From positions 1 to 62,000 of the forward strand of contig WPIO01000076.1 in the NCBI GenBank assembly GCA_009760855.2: DNA of 62,000 nucleotides, written 5' to 3'. How positions within the stretch are numbered: the first letter of the stretch is position 1; each line of letters starts with the position of its first letter. The notes beneath the pieces were generated by a model. That model did not search any database. It was not told the origin of the DNA and saw only the letters and a list, made by a program, of their open reading frames with translations. Positions 46,353 through 56,449 of this stretch are shown one piece after another. The translations under genes were made by a program, and so were the position numbers. Origin of the DNA: Cristatella mucedo. Its lineage: Eukaryota; Bryozoa; Phylactolaemata; Cristatellidae.

Positions 46353-49300
46353 TAGGGCTGTACCGGAATTCGGCTCCGGCTCCGGCCGAATTCCGGCCAA
46401 TTTACAAATCCGGCTCCGGCTCCGGCTCCGGCCAAAACTTGGCCGGATTTGGCCGGATTTTTCGAATTTTGGTTGAATATATTACTCGTTCCATTTATAA
46501 GAGGAAGGAGCTGGCCCGACGTCCCTGCGCTCTGCGTCGGGAGAGGGTGGGGAGGCCGAGAGGACGTTCAGACGCTGATTGAGCACTCCGACGTCAGGTC
46601 GTAACGACATGGTTTTGAACTCGGCTCGCGGCCGAACGTTTCCGAGCGCGGTTAGATTCTCAGACGTCAGAGCGGAACGCTGCGAGCGGCAGCCCGTCGT
46701 CGGTCAGGCCGCACCATAGATTCGTTCGCAGTGCATTTGGTCTCACGAAGCCGCACTTGGCGGAAGCGTGCGGAACTTCTTCACGGTATACCTTCATTGC
46801 AATAGCAGTCACTCTGCAGCCAAGGCGAGACAACTTGCAAATCCGTGCAGGTAACAACACCACTAGCACTGTATATCTTTTGCGCTTTTTTCCGAAATTT
46901 GAGTTTTGCGTAGTGCGCAGTGTTGCTAGCGCCAGACCGCGTCACTACAGAAGTCACTGAACACATTTTGGTTGGTCTGGTGTGCCGCGACAGCTTTTGG
47001 CAGTTAATCGCGCCCCGCTGAAGTACGTAACCTAAAACGGGGCTGCATTCACGTATTTGAATTCTGTACATAGGACCAGGTCAGTGTGACTGCCGTGGAG
47101 AATGCGTGTGTGTGCGTGCAGTGCGCATAAATTGCTGGCTATACGCGTAAAGGGCGGCCTTATAAATAAATCCAAAAGTCTTTTAATTGTGTTTTATTTT
47201 TAACTAGATGACAGACAAAATGAAAAACAGTCCAGTTTGGGAATACTTCAGAGAGAAAAGGACGGTGACAGCTCAAAATCCCAGTGTTTGCTGTGTCCAA
47301 GCATCTTGTCACGTGGTAAACCAGATGAGCCCAAAAAATTTTCAACTTCGGCCATGCTGACACATCTTCGCTCAAAACATTATAAAGAATACAACGAAAT
47401 GCAAACCAAAATTGCTAATGCAAAGAAGAAGGCTGAAACTGCAGCACTGCCAAATGTTACACCTGGTGCAATAGGCAAAGTCATGATCCAGAAAACGATT
47501 CCCGAACAAGTTGCATGCATGAAAGTATGGGATATCAATAACAGCTCATCAGTGAGAATTCACCGTGCCATTGCTAAGATGATAATAACAGATATGCAAC
47601 CGGTTCAGATTGTTGAGAAGGCAGGCTTTGTTGAACTCATGGGAGTTTTAGAGAGGCGTTACACTGTTCCATCACGAAAATATTTTGCAGAGAGAGTCAT
47701 TCCTGAAATTAATGATGAAGTTTGCACCCAGCTGTTGGTAATACTCGATCCAGCAACTACTCCGTTTCTGTCCTTTACCACTGATACATGGACAGCAGAC
47801 AATACTGTGCAATCATTCATGGGCTTAACTGCCCATTGGCTGACAGAGGAGTTTGAAAACATGAGTTTTGTGTTGGATTGCATGCCATTTGCTGGTCATC
47901 ACACTGCTGCTGGACTGATGACTGCCTTTCAGCAGATGCTTGACAAATGGAACATTAGCTTTGGACGCTGTCATGTCGTACTTCGAGACAATGCGGCGAA
48001 CATATCAAAATGTTTTCGTGATGCCAACATAAAAAGCTTCGGGTGCTTTGCACATACCATGCAGTTATGTGTGCATGACGGATTGCTCAGTCAGCGGGGA
48101 GTATCAGACATAATAAGTATCGGAAAGAAATTAGTTGGTCATTTTAAACATTCTTCATCTGCGAGTGGTCGGTTCAAGGAGTTGCAGGCTGAACTGGGTT
48201 TGCCAGACCACCAGCTGTTACAAGACGTGAGCACAAGATGGAACTCAACGTTTTACATGCTGCGTCGTCTATGTGAACAGCGTCGTGCATTAACCCTCTA
48301 CTGTTCAGAAGTCGTTGGCACTTCCTGCCCAACTGCACATCAGTGGTCCGTGGCTGAAAATGCTGTGTCCGTGCTTGCTCCGTTTGAAGAGGCAACAAGA
48401 GAAGTTAGCCGTGAAGCAGCACGTATATCACTAGTTATTCCTATTGTAACAGCTCTGCGGAACCTGTTGAAGAAGGACTGCACAGATGCAGGTGTAAAGA
48501 CTATGAGGTCAACCCTAATCAACTCATTGAATGAACGCTTTGACAGTATCGAGCAGGAAGCCCTGTATACAGTGGCGACAATGATTGATCCACGATTCAA
48601 AACAAAATTTTTCTCATCAGAAGCTACACTGACAGCTACAAAAGCAAGGGTTCTGCTTGCATTCAATGAATTGACAGGGCAGATAGAAACTGTGCAAGAT
48701 GGAAGCCACAAAAATCAGTCTGAGCGGCAGGTTGACACAAATGAAGAAATTCCAGCCAAGCAAGCCCGGCTGGATAATTCTTCTCAATCATCAGTACTTT
48801 GGGAATGTTTTGATGACATTGTTCAATCTACTGCTGGTACCACAGGCAGTGAGCAACAACCAGACATTGACAGTCAGCTGAACAAATACTTGGCAGAGCC
48901 ATTAATAAACAGAGAGGCTGATCCACTACAGTGGTGGAGACAGAACAGGGAACGACTGCCAGCTCTGGCAACAGTAGCTCGCGTTTATTTGGGTGCTCCA
49001 CCAACAAGTGTACCTTCAGAACGTTTGTTCAGTGTTGCTGGGGAAGTCCTCAGTGATCATCGAAGTTCACTTCTGCCAGAGAATGCAGCTCGACTGATAT
49101 TTCTCAAATATAATTCAAAACTGATGAAATAAATTTAAGAAACAAATGTATGAAAAATATATAAAATTACAGTACTTATTTTTGTATTTTTGAATTTTGA
49201 ACTTTAGTCTCTTTTCATTTTTTTTGTGTTATTACCAATATTATGATGTAAAAAATGTTTACTCAATTTTTTAATAAAATGTCACTGCTATACGATTATC

Positions 49301-49565
49301 ACTGAGGTCTCCCACAGCAACACCTATTACACAAAAATAAACAAACAGCAAAAGACAATGATGCTACTTATTATTAATAATATTTTTTTAATTAAATATT
49401 TATTGTAGTATATATCCTCAAGTAAAAACCTGGTAGTACAAATGGTAAAAATTTGTCCGATGAACAAATCCGGCTCCGGCTCCGGCTCCGGCCGTATTTG
49501 TCATCAAAAATCCGGCAAATCCGGCTCCGGCCGAATTTGAAAAAATCAAATCCGGTACAGCCCTA
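46353..49565 (+). mobile_element. Near-complete hAT DNA transposon (3,213 bp)
   Basis: The terminal inverted repeats are tagggctgtaccgga at both ends (15 identical bases). Next to each end lie arrays of ccggctccgg-type subterminal repeats (46,369-46,470 and 49,467-49,545), typical transposase-binding arrangements in hAT elements. A GC-rich segment at 46,500-46,780 probably holds the promoter. A 357-bp 5' intron is plausible (donor gcag|gtaaca at 46,850; acceptor aactag at 47,207). One 631-codon transposase frame follows, with AATAAA at 49,128 and 49,273. Flanking 8-bp duplications and an empty paralogous site prove insertion. It is the youngest large element in the window. Confidence 0.93.
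47237..49132 (+). CDS. hAT transposase, BED finger type
   Basis: This is a cut-and-paste transposase of the hAT superfamily, the enzyme that would mobilise the surrounding element. Numbering from 47,237, a BED zinc finger is seen as C17-x2-C20...H43-x4-H48. The catalytic triad is likely D183 (in T-D-T-W), D251 (in R-D-N-A-A-N) and E595 (in P-S-E-R-L-F-S). C270-x2-H273 and R334-W335 are further family landmarks. The C-terminal dimerisation region runs from about 560 to 628. The frame opens at a TTG; its first ATG is codon 40, inside the finger. A better start, ATG at 47,208 or 47,220 after the splice acceptor, encodes S-P-V-W-E-Y-F, the expected finger N-terminus, but is one base out of phase with the rest. 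A frame change near 47,250-47,260 probably disables the finger, unless it is a sequencing error. Confidence 0.9.
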   Translation: MGILQREKDGDSSKSQCLLCPSILSRGKPDEPKKFSTSAMLTHLRSKHYKEYNEMQTKIANAKKKAETAALPNVTPGAIGKVMIQKTIPEQVACMKVWDINNSSSVRIHRAIAKMIITDMQPVQIVEKAGFVELMGVLERRYTVPSRKYFAERVIPEINDEVCTQLLVILDPATTPFLSFTTDTWTADNTVQSFMGLTAHWLTEEFENMSFVLDCMPFAGHHTAAGLMTAFQQMLDKWNISFGRCHVVLRDNAANISKCFRDANIKSFGCFAHTMQLCVHDGLLSQRGVSDIISIGKKLVGHFKHSSSASGRFKELQAELGLPDHQLLQDVSTRWNSTFYMLRRLCEQRRALTLYCSEVVGTSCPTAHQWSVAENAVSVLAPFEEATREVSREAARISLVIPIVTALRNLLKKDCTDAGVKTMRSTLINSLNERFDSIEQEALYTVATMIDPRFKTKFFSSEATLTATKARVLLAFNELTGQIETVQDGSHKNQSERQVDTNEEIPAKQARLDNSSQSSVLWECFDDIVQSTAGTTGSEQQPDIDSQLNKYLAEPLINREADPLQWWRQNRERLPALATVARVYLGAPPTSVPSERLFSVAGEVLSDHRSSLLPENAARLIFLKYNSKLMK

Positions 49566-49573
49566 GTTGAGAG
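49566..49573 (+). repeat. hAT target-site duplication, right
   Basis: The sequence gttgagag is identical to the empty site in the left arm (10,731-10,738, minus). Confidence 0.9.
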
Positions 49574-50849
49574 CTTGCCCGACTGACAATTCTGACAATT
49601 ATGAAACCATCATTTTGAAAAATGCGGGGCCTCAGCCCTGTAACTGTTCACGATTTGCATGACAGCTTCATACAACAGATCGTTTTAATTGAGGTAAACA
49701 GAGCTGCCGCCTGAATGCCTTTGCTTTTGCATTGGTGTATGGAGGTACAGTCCAACTCTGAGAATCAGTCATGCGGCAAGATTTGTGGTATTTAGTTTTG
49801 TTAGCCACTCCTGTGGGGACTTAATTTCGACCGTATTAAATAATGCATACCTAAATTATATGGTATTCTTCCGATGGAACGGATCTTAGCAACCCCACAG
49901 CTCAGCAGGTCGTGATTGTATTGAATAGGTTTGCGTTTAATGTTCTTGCTAGGATGTTTTTTTTAACTGAAACCTGATTCCGATAATTACCATTGCATCA
50001 CATAGAGACCGAGAAAATGATTTTCTACGCTTAGAGTGCTTATCTATAATAATATATATATCACCAAATTCTCTGACTTTGGTATTTAACCTAGTTATAT
50101 GTTTTTAGACATAATGCTAGGTTAGCTGTATACGTATATCGATTCCATTAATCCTGTACAATTAGTATCATTTATGAGCGTTTGAAGATTTCCTTTTCAA
50201 TGCAAGGCTTACAGTAGCCCACCCAAATTACCATAAGACTTAAACTGTAATGTATTGCTTGGTCTAGAAATACTGAGCAACGCTAGCCGTGATCACCACA
50301 GTCAAAAAGAGCATTAAAAAAGAAAAGACGTTGTTTGTGTTCCTATTTTGGAGATAGGAACCTGCTACTACAGTCGCGTAGCCGAAGAAGAAAAATACTT
50401 TCATTGGTGAAAAAGACTGAGTTGAGTTGACTAAGTCAAATTCTTAGCAGTGTGCTGCAGAAATTGAGAACGTCTATTAACTCAAACTCAGCATTGTCTA
50501 CCCGCTCGGTCAGAAATAAATATGCTGGCCTGGTGTTCGTTGTAGTTGGGTGTCTCTCTCATTTCAGCTGTATATTCAGACTAAGCAGACCACCAATGAC
50601 ATCGCTGAGCCTGTACATTCTGGTAACTTGTATTAACTGAGCTAATGCTACTAGGACTGAGTTTGACATTGTCGCAGGAAAGCCGGCTGCCAATTAAGTT
50701 TGTCCTGGCAGATTTCGGATGTCCGATACGTACTAACGAGTCTTCTCCAGATGTCTTATCCCTAATGTTCGTCAACTGGCCGAATGACAGTCACTTCTGG
50801 TTTGTGATCCGATGTAAAAATTATAATGTAAACAGGTTTCTGCCAAGTA
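49574..50849. other. Arm sequence without recognised gene
   Basis: This is the partner of 9,461-10,730. The overlapping open frames around 50,581-50,854 on both strands show no domain. Confidence 0.4.
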
Positions 50850-51075
50850 AATAAGGAGTGGGCCTTGGAATGCCGTTTACCGCCGATTGCTATGGGCGGG
50901 GCGGGGAAGCAGAGGCGGTAGTACGCACCCAGCCGATAGGGGTTTACTCTTTTATGATCTTGTTATACTACCAGTCGGACGTGTGATCTCGAGGGGCGTG
51001 CAATTTCCGGGAATCGTTTACGTTTTATTATTCTCCGGGTATTCTTCTAAAGGTCGGTTTAGGGCTGAGTAGCTT
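50850..51075. promoter_or_regulatory. CpG-rich, GC-box promoter-like segment (right)
   Basis: It contains a gggcggggcgggg run at about 50,895-50,907 and many CG steps in an A+T-rich setting. It lies about 0.35-0.6 kb upstream of the secreted-peptide start codon. It is the partner of 9,235-9,460. Confidence 0.35.
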
Positions 51076-51430
51076 ATATTCGCAGAGTTAAGCAGAAAAC
51101 CACAGTTCCGGCTCAGTTATTTGTCATAGAAAGTTATTTTTTGAGCTCGATATACGACTTTCGGTTTCAGTAGGTCTTACAAAATAATTTTATTGACCAC
51201 GTTATAGTCATATTACAACCACCAAAATTTGAGATTGCATTTATTGCTAGTTTATCTTTAATATGCGAAATTCAAATAAATTGACAATTTTTTGTGCACC
51301 TACGCCCCTTATTTCGGAGGCTACCACCTTAGGCATTTTTAGTGTTTCCGTTAAATTGTTGACCTGCTTTTGCTAAGAAAAGGCTGTTGTAATTTTTTTT
51401 CAGTTTACGCCACATTCGGAAATATCGGCC

Positions 51431-51685
51431 ATGAAGTTTCTCCTGGTTTTCATCCTTTTCGCAATTCTGGTGGTAATGGCATGCATGCAGGTAACCCAAT
51501 ACAGTTTATGCTTTATTAAAAAATACATGTCACATACCGCATTTATTAAATGAACAAATATGTTCTAACCTAATATATAAAAAAGGGATAACGTTGTAAA
51601 ATCTTTGTTTTGATTTTAGGAAGCTTCAGCAGAAACTCTGGAAGTCGTACTAAATGAAGCTTTGAGTTCCCTTCCAGGTGGGTGA
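51431..51685 (+). CDS. Candidate small secreted peptide gene, right copy
   Basis: The exons are 51,431-51,490 and 51,620-51,685, with a 129-bp GT..AG intron in phase 0. A polypyrimidine tract ending cag at 51,403 suggests the ATG lies in a second exon. The product is 41 residues: a hydrophobic signal peptide (M-K-F-L-L-V...), a cleavage-like A-S-A at residues 22-24, then a 17-residue acidic tail ending L-S-S-L-P-G-G. A C-terminal glycine could serve for amidation, but that is speculation. A donor-like cag|gtgggt at 51,677 leaves open a longer, multi-exon product, as in many secreted defence or signalling peptides. I cannot name a family. LINE-B debris begins 180 bases downstream. Confidence 0.4.
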
Positions 51686-51859
51686 GAACTGGAGGTGAAA
51701 TCCTTAACTCCGTCGCATGCAATAATGACTCCTACGTACAATTAGATTCGACCACAAAAATTGTAAGCTAGGATACTCTTACCGCAAACAAATAATGCAA
51801 AATGATTACATATTTAAGATTCTTTTAAACTTACACCTTTGTAGATTGCCATACTAGAA

Positions 51860-52890
51860 CCTTACCTGTATTTACGATAGTCTCAAGTACCGCTGAGCTT
51901 GTGCCGACCAAGTGCCGTTCCAAACGGTGGGCCTCATTTTCATGCGAAACCAGTGGCTGTTAGTAGAGTCGTTAAGGGTTAAGTCTAACACACGAGACGA
52001 CTTTTGACGTTCGCCTTTAGAGTCCCTCAAGGGTCCATCATCGGTCCCTCGCTTTTCTCCATTTATACTCAACCTCTAGAGCAAGTGATTAGGGCCCGTG
52101 GAATAGGGTTTCCCTTTAATGCTGATAATGCTCAGCTTAACTTTCATTCAAACCATAGGAATCTGCTGCAGTAACTGAGAAATTAAATGCTTCCCTTACC
52201 GACAATCTTTACTGGATGTCGGAAAACTTCTTAAAACGAAATGCGATAGAACCAAACTGCTGCTCAGAGGACACCCTAAGCGTGTAGCTGGATTAAAAGG
52301 CTTTCCTTTTGTAATAGGTAATGCCGTCCTCTGACTATCACCACGTGCTCGAAATTTGGTTGTCGTTTTTGACAGATGCTTCAATTGTAAAAGCTTCATT
52401 CAGAAAACTGCTTCTACTGGTAGCCATCACGTCCGATCCCTATCCAAGATTAGTAGCTGTCTTCCACAGTGGCTTGCGAAACATTTTACTAGCTCCTTGG
52501 TCGTGTTTCTGCTCTGTTATTGTAATTCCATTAGGCTGGGCTACCGAAACAAGCGACGAGGCCACGGCAGCTGGTTGTGAATATGGCAGCAAGGCTAGTT
52601 TTCAAGTCACATAGCTTTAACCACGTGCCTTCTTTGCTAAATGGGCTAGCATGGCCGCCGATTGATCAACGGATACAGTGCAAAGTTCTTGAGCTGACCC
52701 AGAAGGCCGGCCACCACTTGGGTTCTCTGTGAATAGCTGAGTTGCTGCATCAGTTCCAGCCTTTTCGTGCCGTTAAGTTCTATATGGACACTAGGTGAGC
52801 TGTTCGGTTCCTCCACTGAAAGACCGTTAATGACAGAAGCTTTAGCTCTTCAGGTATTAGACTGCGGAACTCCCTTCCACAAGTAACAAT
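51860..52890 (+). mobile_element. LINE-B remnant, right arm
   Basis: This is the inverted partner of 7,426-8,425. The plus strand reads V-V-V-F-D-R-C-F-N and C-Y-C-N-S-I-R-L-G-Y in 52,356-52,580, the late RT motifs of CR1/L2 elements. The sequence that follows to 53,690 holds nothing recognisable. Confidence 0.75.
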
Positions 52891-53690
52891 CAGCTTTAGT
52901 ATTTCAAATGAGTGGTTAATGCTGATTCCCAATATCCTTTGCTTTTTATAGTAATCAAAGAAATGGATATGTTCGGTACAAATTTAATTCTTCACGGAAA
53001 CTCCTTAAAATATATAGAACGCTATCTCTTCTGGTAGTGCATAAGCTCGTTTTGAACCAGGTTTCTGATTGATTCGGGATTTCTCTAACAAATACACCTG
53101 TAGGTCGCTTTTACTTGAACTTTGCATTGACTGGCTATTGATCATTCAGAGTTCGGTAAACATAATGAGTCAATGGTGATTCTTTGAATATACTTGTGGT
53201 ACTATTTGTTCTAGTTTTACCGTGAGATTGGGTTGAAATGAGAGTATGTAGCGATTCAAACTCAAAATAATATACTGCATTTATTTCCAAACGACGAAGA
53301 GAGTGTAAGGTACGCCACGTGCTTTATTGTAGTTATCGGGCGTTTTAAAGCATACTGATAGTTATGATATCATGTCGTTTTAATCTAATGTTGCCGTGTT
53401 TTCCTGACCATATGTCAGCAGCCATATATTTAATACTCTGTAGATGGTGATGGAAAAAGAGTCTATGTCATAAGAAGGAAACACTGAAAGCTGCTAATGC
53501 TGAAGATAAGAATTGAATACACCGAAAGCAATGTGGCTTTACTTCGAAAGAACTTTTTAAACGTTAAGATCATGCAAATTTTAAAACCTGAAGGATTTGG
53601 AATACTGAATTTTGGTGCTAAATAAATTCTTATTGCAACATTTGAATGTTTCATATTGGTTTTAATCACAAGCTGAGGTGGTGACACAGT

Positions 53691-54971
53691 TTAAGGAAAT
53701 CGGCTCCAAGATCAAAACTGCCTACTTTCAGCTACATAACAAAGCTTATAATCGGGATTGTTTAGGAAGGGATTCCAAATTTAAGTAATTATACGAATTT
53801 GCGATAGCCCGTCTTGTCTTATGTACTTTACTGCTTTCTGGCCTACCAGTGTGCACTATCAGGCACTTTAAGCTGGTGCAAAACTCAATCTGGGCTTGTC
53901 TTTCGTGAGCTTAGCATTTGCCTCATCAAACCACTTGTCGCCGACATGCACTAGCTACCAGTCAAGCAATGGGTTTAGGCGAAGGTTGCGTTTGGGACAT
54001 ACCGTCTTGACCTCTGTAACTCAGTGCTTGCTGGCCTACGGGCATGTGCAATCAGGCGACTACATTTGGTGCAATACTCGGAGCTAGGCTTGTCTGTCTA
54101 GGCTTGTGAGCGTCTCAGTTGCCGTGTCACGCCACTTCTTGCCAACCTAAACCAGCTACCAGTCAAGAAACAGATCGACTTCAAGGTTTTGTCGCTCACT
54201 TTTAGGTCACTTCATTTTTTCGCTCCAGCCTATCTCTCACATTCACTCCCCCATCAGGCCGAGAACCGTACCACCTGCTTTTCGGAATCCAACAGTTTAC
54301 CAATACCTCTTACAAATCTCAAATCTTTTAGAGACCGTGAATTTAGTTTGCATGCTCCCAAAGCCTGGAACTGCCTCCCGACTTGAGTCGGAACATCCGC
54401 CGATAGACCAAAATTAAAAAGAACGTAAAAAAACACTCCTATTTAGGAAAGCATTTAGTGGGTCCCTGTGAATCGCTCTTCATATGCTAATGCGAGCTGA
54501 CACTGTACATGCTGCCACTAACCAAACTTGCATGCTGACCCTGTGCATGTAACCCCTAACCTAGTTCTCTGAGGGCACTTTATCAAAGTGCATTATTGTT
54601 ATTATTATTACAAGGTTTTGTTGCTCACTTTTAGGTCACATCATTCGTTGGCTCCAGCCTACCTGTCAGGTCAACTCCCCCACTGGGCAAAGCATCGTAC
54701 TTCCCGCTTTTCGAGATCTAACTTTTCAATTGCATGTCATACAAACTTCGAATAATTTGGAGACCGTGTATTTAGTTGGTATGCTCCCAAAGCCTTGAAC
54801 CCAGTCCGGACTTGTTTCAAGATATTCCCTGATTTGACCATGTTAAAAGATAAATAAAAACGCACCTAGTTATGACAGTATTTACTAGGTCCATGTGATT
54901 CGTCCTTTATGTGCATGTGTGATGGCACTGCGGCATACTGCCAGAAACAATACTAGCATGCCTACCTGGGG
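53691..54971 (+). mobile_element. Nested LINE-A remnants, right arm
   Basis: This is the inverted partner of 5,241-6,612. The inner copy spans about 53,985-54,617 and ends in an att tail. It includes the C-terminal stretch from L-T-F-R-S-L-H-F-F-A-P-A-Y-L-S-H onward (54,189-54,386). The outer copy is cut off at 54,971 by the right-arm deletion. Confidence 0.75.
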
Positions 54972-55535
54972 CATTTCTCTGCTTATAGACCGTTGGCGAC
55001 AGAAGCTGTAGCTCTGCAAGTCATAGAGTGTGGAACTCGCTTCCACAATTCTTACTCAACGACAACTGCTCTAAAACTGCCGACTATGGCTCATCCTTTT
55101 CAGCGGTCCTGAGCTACTTCCATGTTTCTCACTACCTCAAAAGCTCTCCTATGTCTGCTATTCTTCCCGCTCTTTTATTTTTGAGTGCGATGAATAATGT
55201 AAGTTACCGAATGCGTCCAGAAAGCCGCTTAGTCTGTGAGTGAGCTATTCAAAACAGTGCTCCGTAACGCCCTCATGGTCCTCATGAATTTTTTGAGTTA
55301 AAAACGGAGACAAATTGTATTGTGCAACATCCAATTAAGGTTTTTGAAGTGTGAATCTAGCAATTGCCGATTTTAAGAACTTGAAAGCTTTAAAAATCTC
55401 AGTAATTACAGGGCAAAGTTGATCTGCCAGAAAAGACCACAGAGGAAAAGGTATAGGGTCTTTAGGAGAAGAGCTTTTTGCTAGATCTTATGAAGGTAGT
55501 CACATCGCATGCAGAAACATCGGAAAAATATGGAG
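54972..55535 (+). mobile_element. LINE-B 3' remnant left by a deletion
   Basis: The plus strand keeps only the LINE-B C-terminus (W-N-S-L-P-Q...L-L-N-D-N at 55,030-55,070), followed by the opposite-strand LINE-B scrap at 55,380-55,535. The rest of the element, complete in the left arm, is missing. Confidence 0.7.
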
Positions 55536-55599
55536 GGAGCACTATATTGGTCAAAAAATGCATAACTAGTAAGTACATCTGTGGATGAATTCAATCACA

Positions 55600-56400
55600 T
55601 CTCCAGCTTTGATCAGGTGGAAACTACAAGCATAAGAGTGATCCCCTTGTTCTTAATAGTACCACGAATGATCTATCGATGCTGCTCTCTAATCGGCATG
55701 TGAGGTGAGGTGAGTGAGTCTATCCTAGAAAGTCTTTGTTCACGAGCAAGATTCTTGCAGAATGCATAGCTTCCCAAACAATTCTTAACTACTTCAAAAA
55801 GACACCTAACACACGGACAGGCAAAGTATCTCAAACGTCGTTGGGGTAGCCACACGCTAACAATATATGAATGCTGTCGCAAATTTTTAGCCAGTGGTAT
55901 ACTCTGCACCAAACAGCTAGGCTTTTTAAATAATTTGCATGAGAAGAGTATCCCATTTCTTCAATTATTTTCATAAAACTCCTTAATTAGTGTTGCTTTA
56001 ATGTGGAATGCTATAAGTACTTACTAATGCAGTGAGTGTTTCATTGCAATCAAAGAATTATTTCTTTCTTGTCTTTACAACTGTATGTACAAAACTTGGT
56101 AGACGCAGTATTCCTTCACACTTGCCAAGTAGCATAGGCAACTCTCGAATTCATGTATGTGTGTCATCTGTGCCCAATGACTAGGTGATCCAGCCAACTG
56201 CTTTTATGGCTCGAACCTAGTTAGGGTTACTTTAGGGTCAAGAGTTAGTGGCAGGAACGGGACCGAGGTATATTTTTTTAAATTGGATTTTATTGAACTT
56301 TATACACAACCACACAATTACTTTCTCTCAGAATCAAGTCTATTTTATGTACCAGCACCTCACATAAACACTCAGGTAGATGCACTGGGGGTATTGCCCA
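55600..56400 (-). repeat. Old unit B, right-arm copy
   Basis: This is the close inverted partner of 880-1,690. Confidence 0.75.
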
Positions 56401-56449
56401 ACGACCATGTCACTTTTAAAGAGGAAACAGCGAGCACAGCAAGTTTTGA

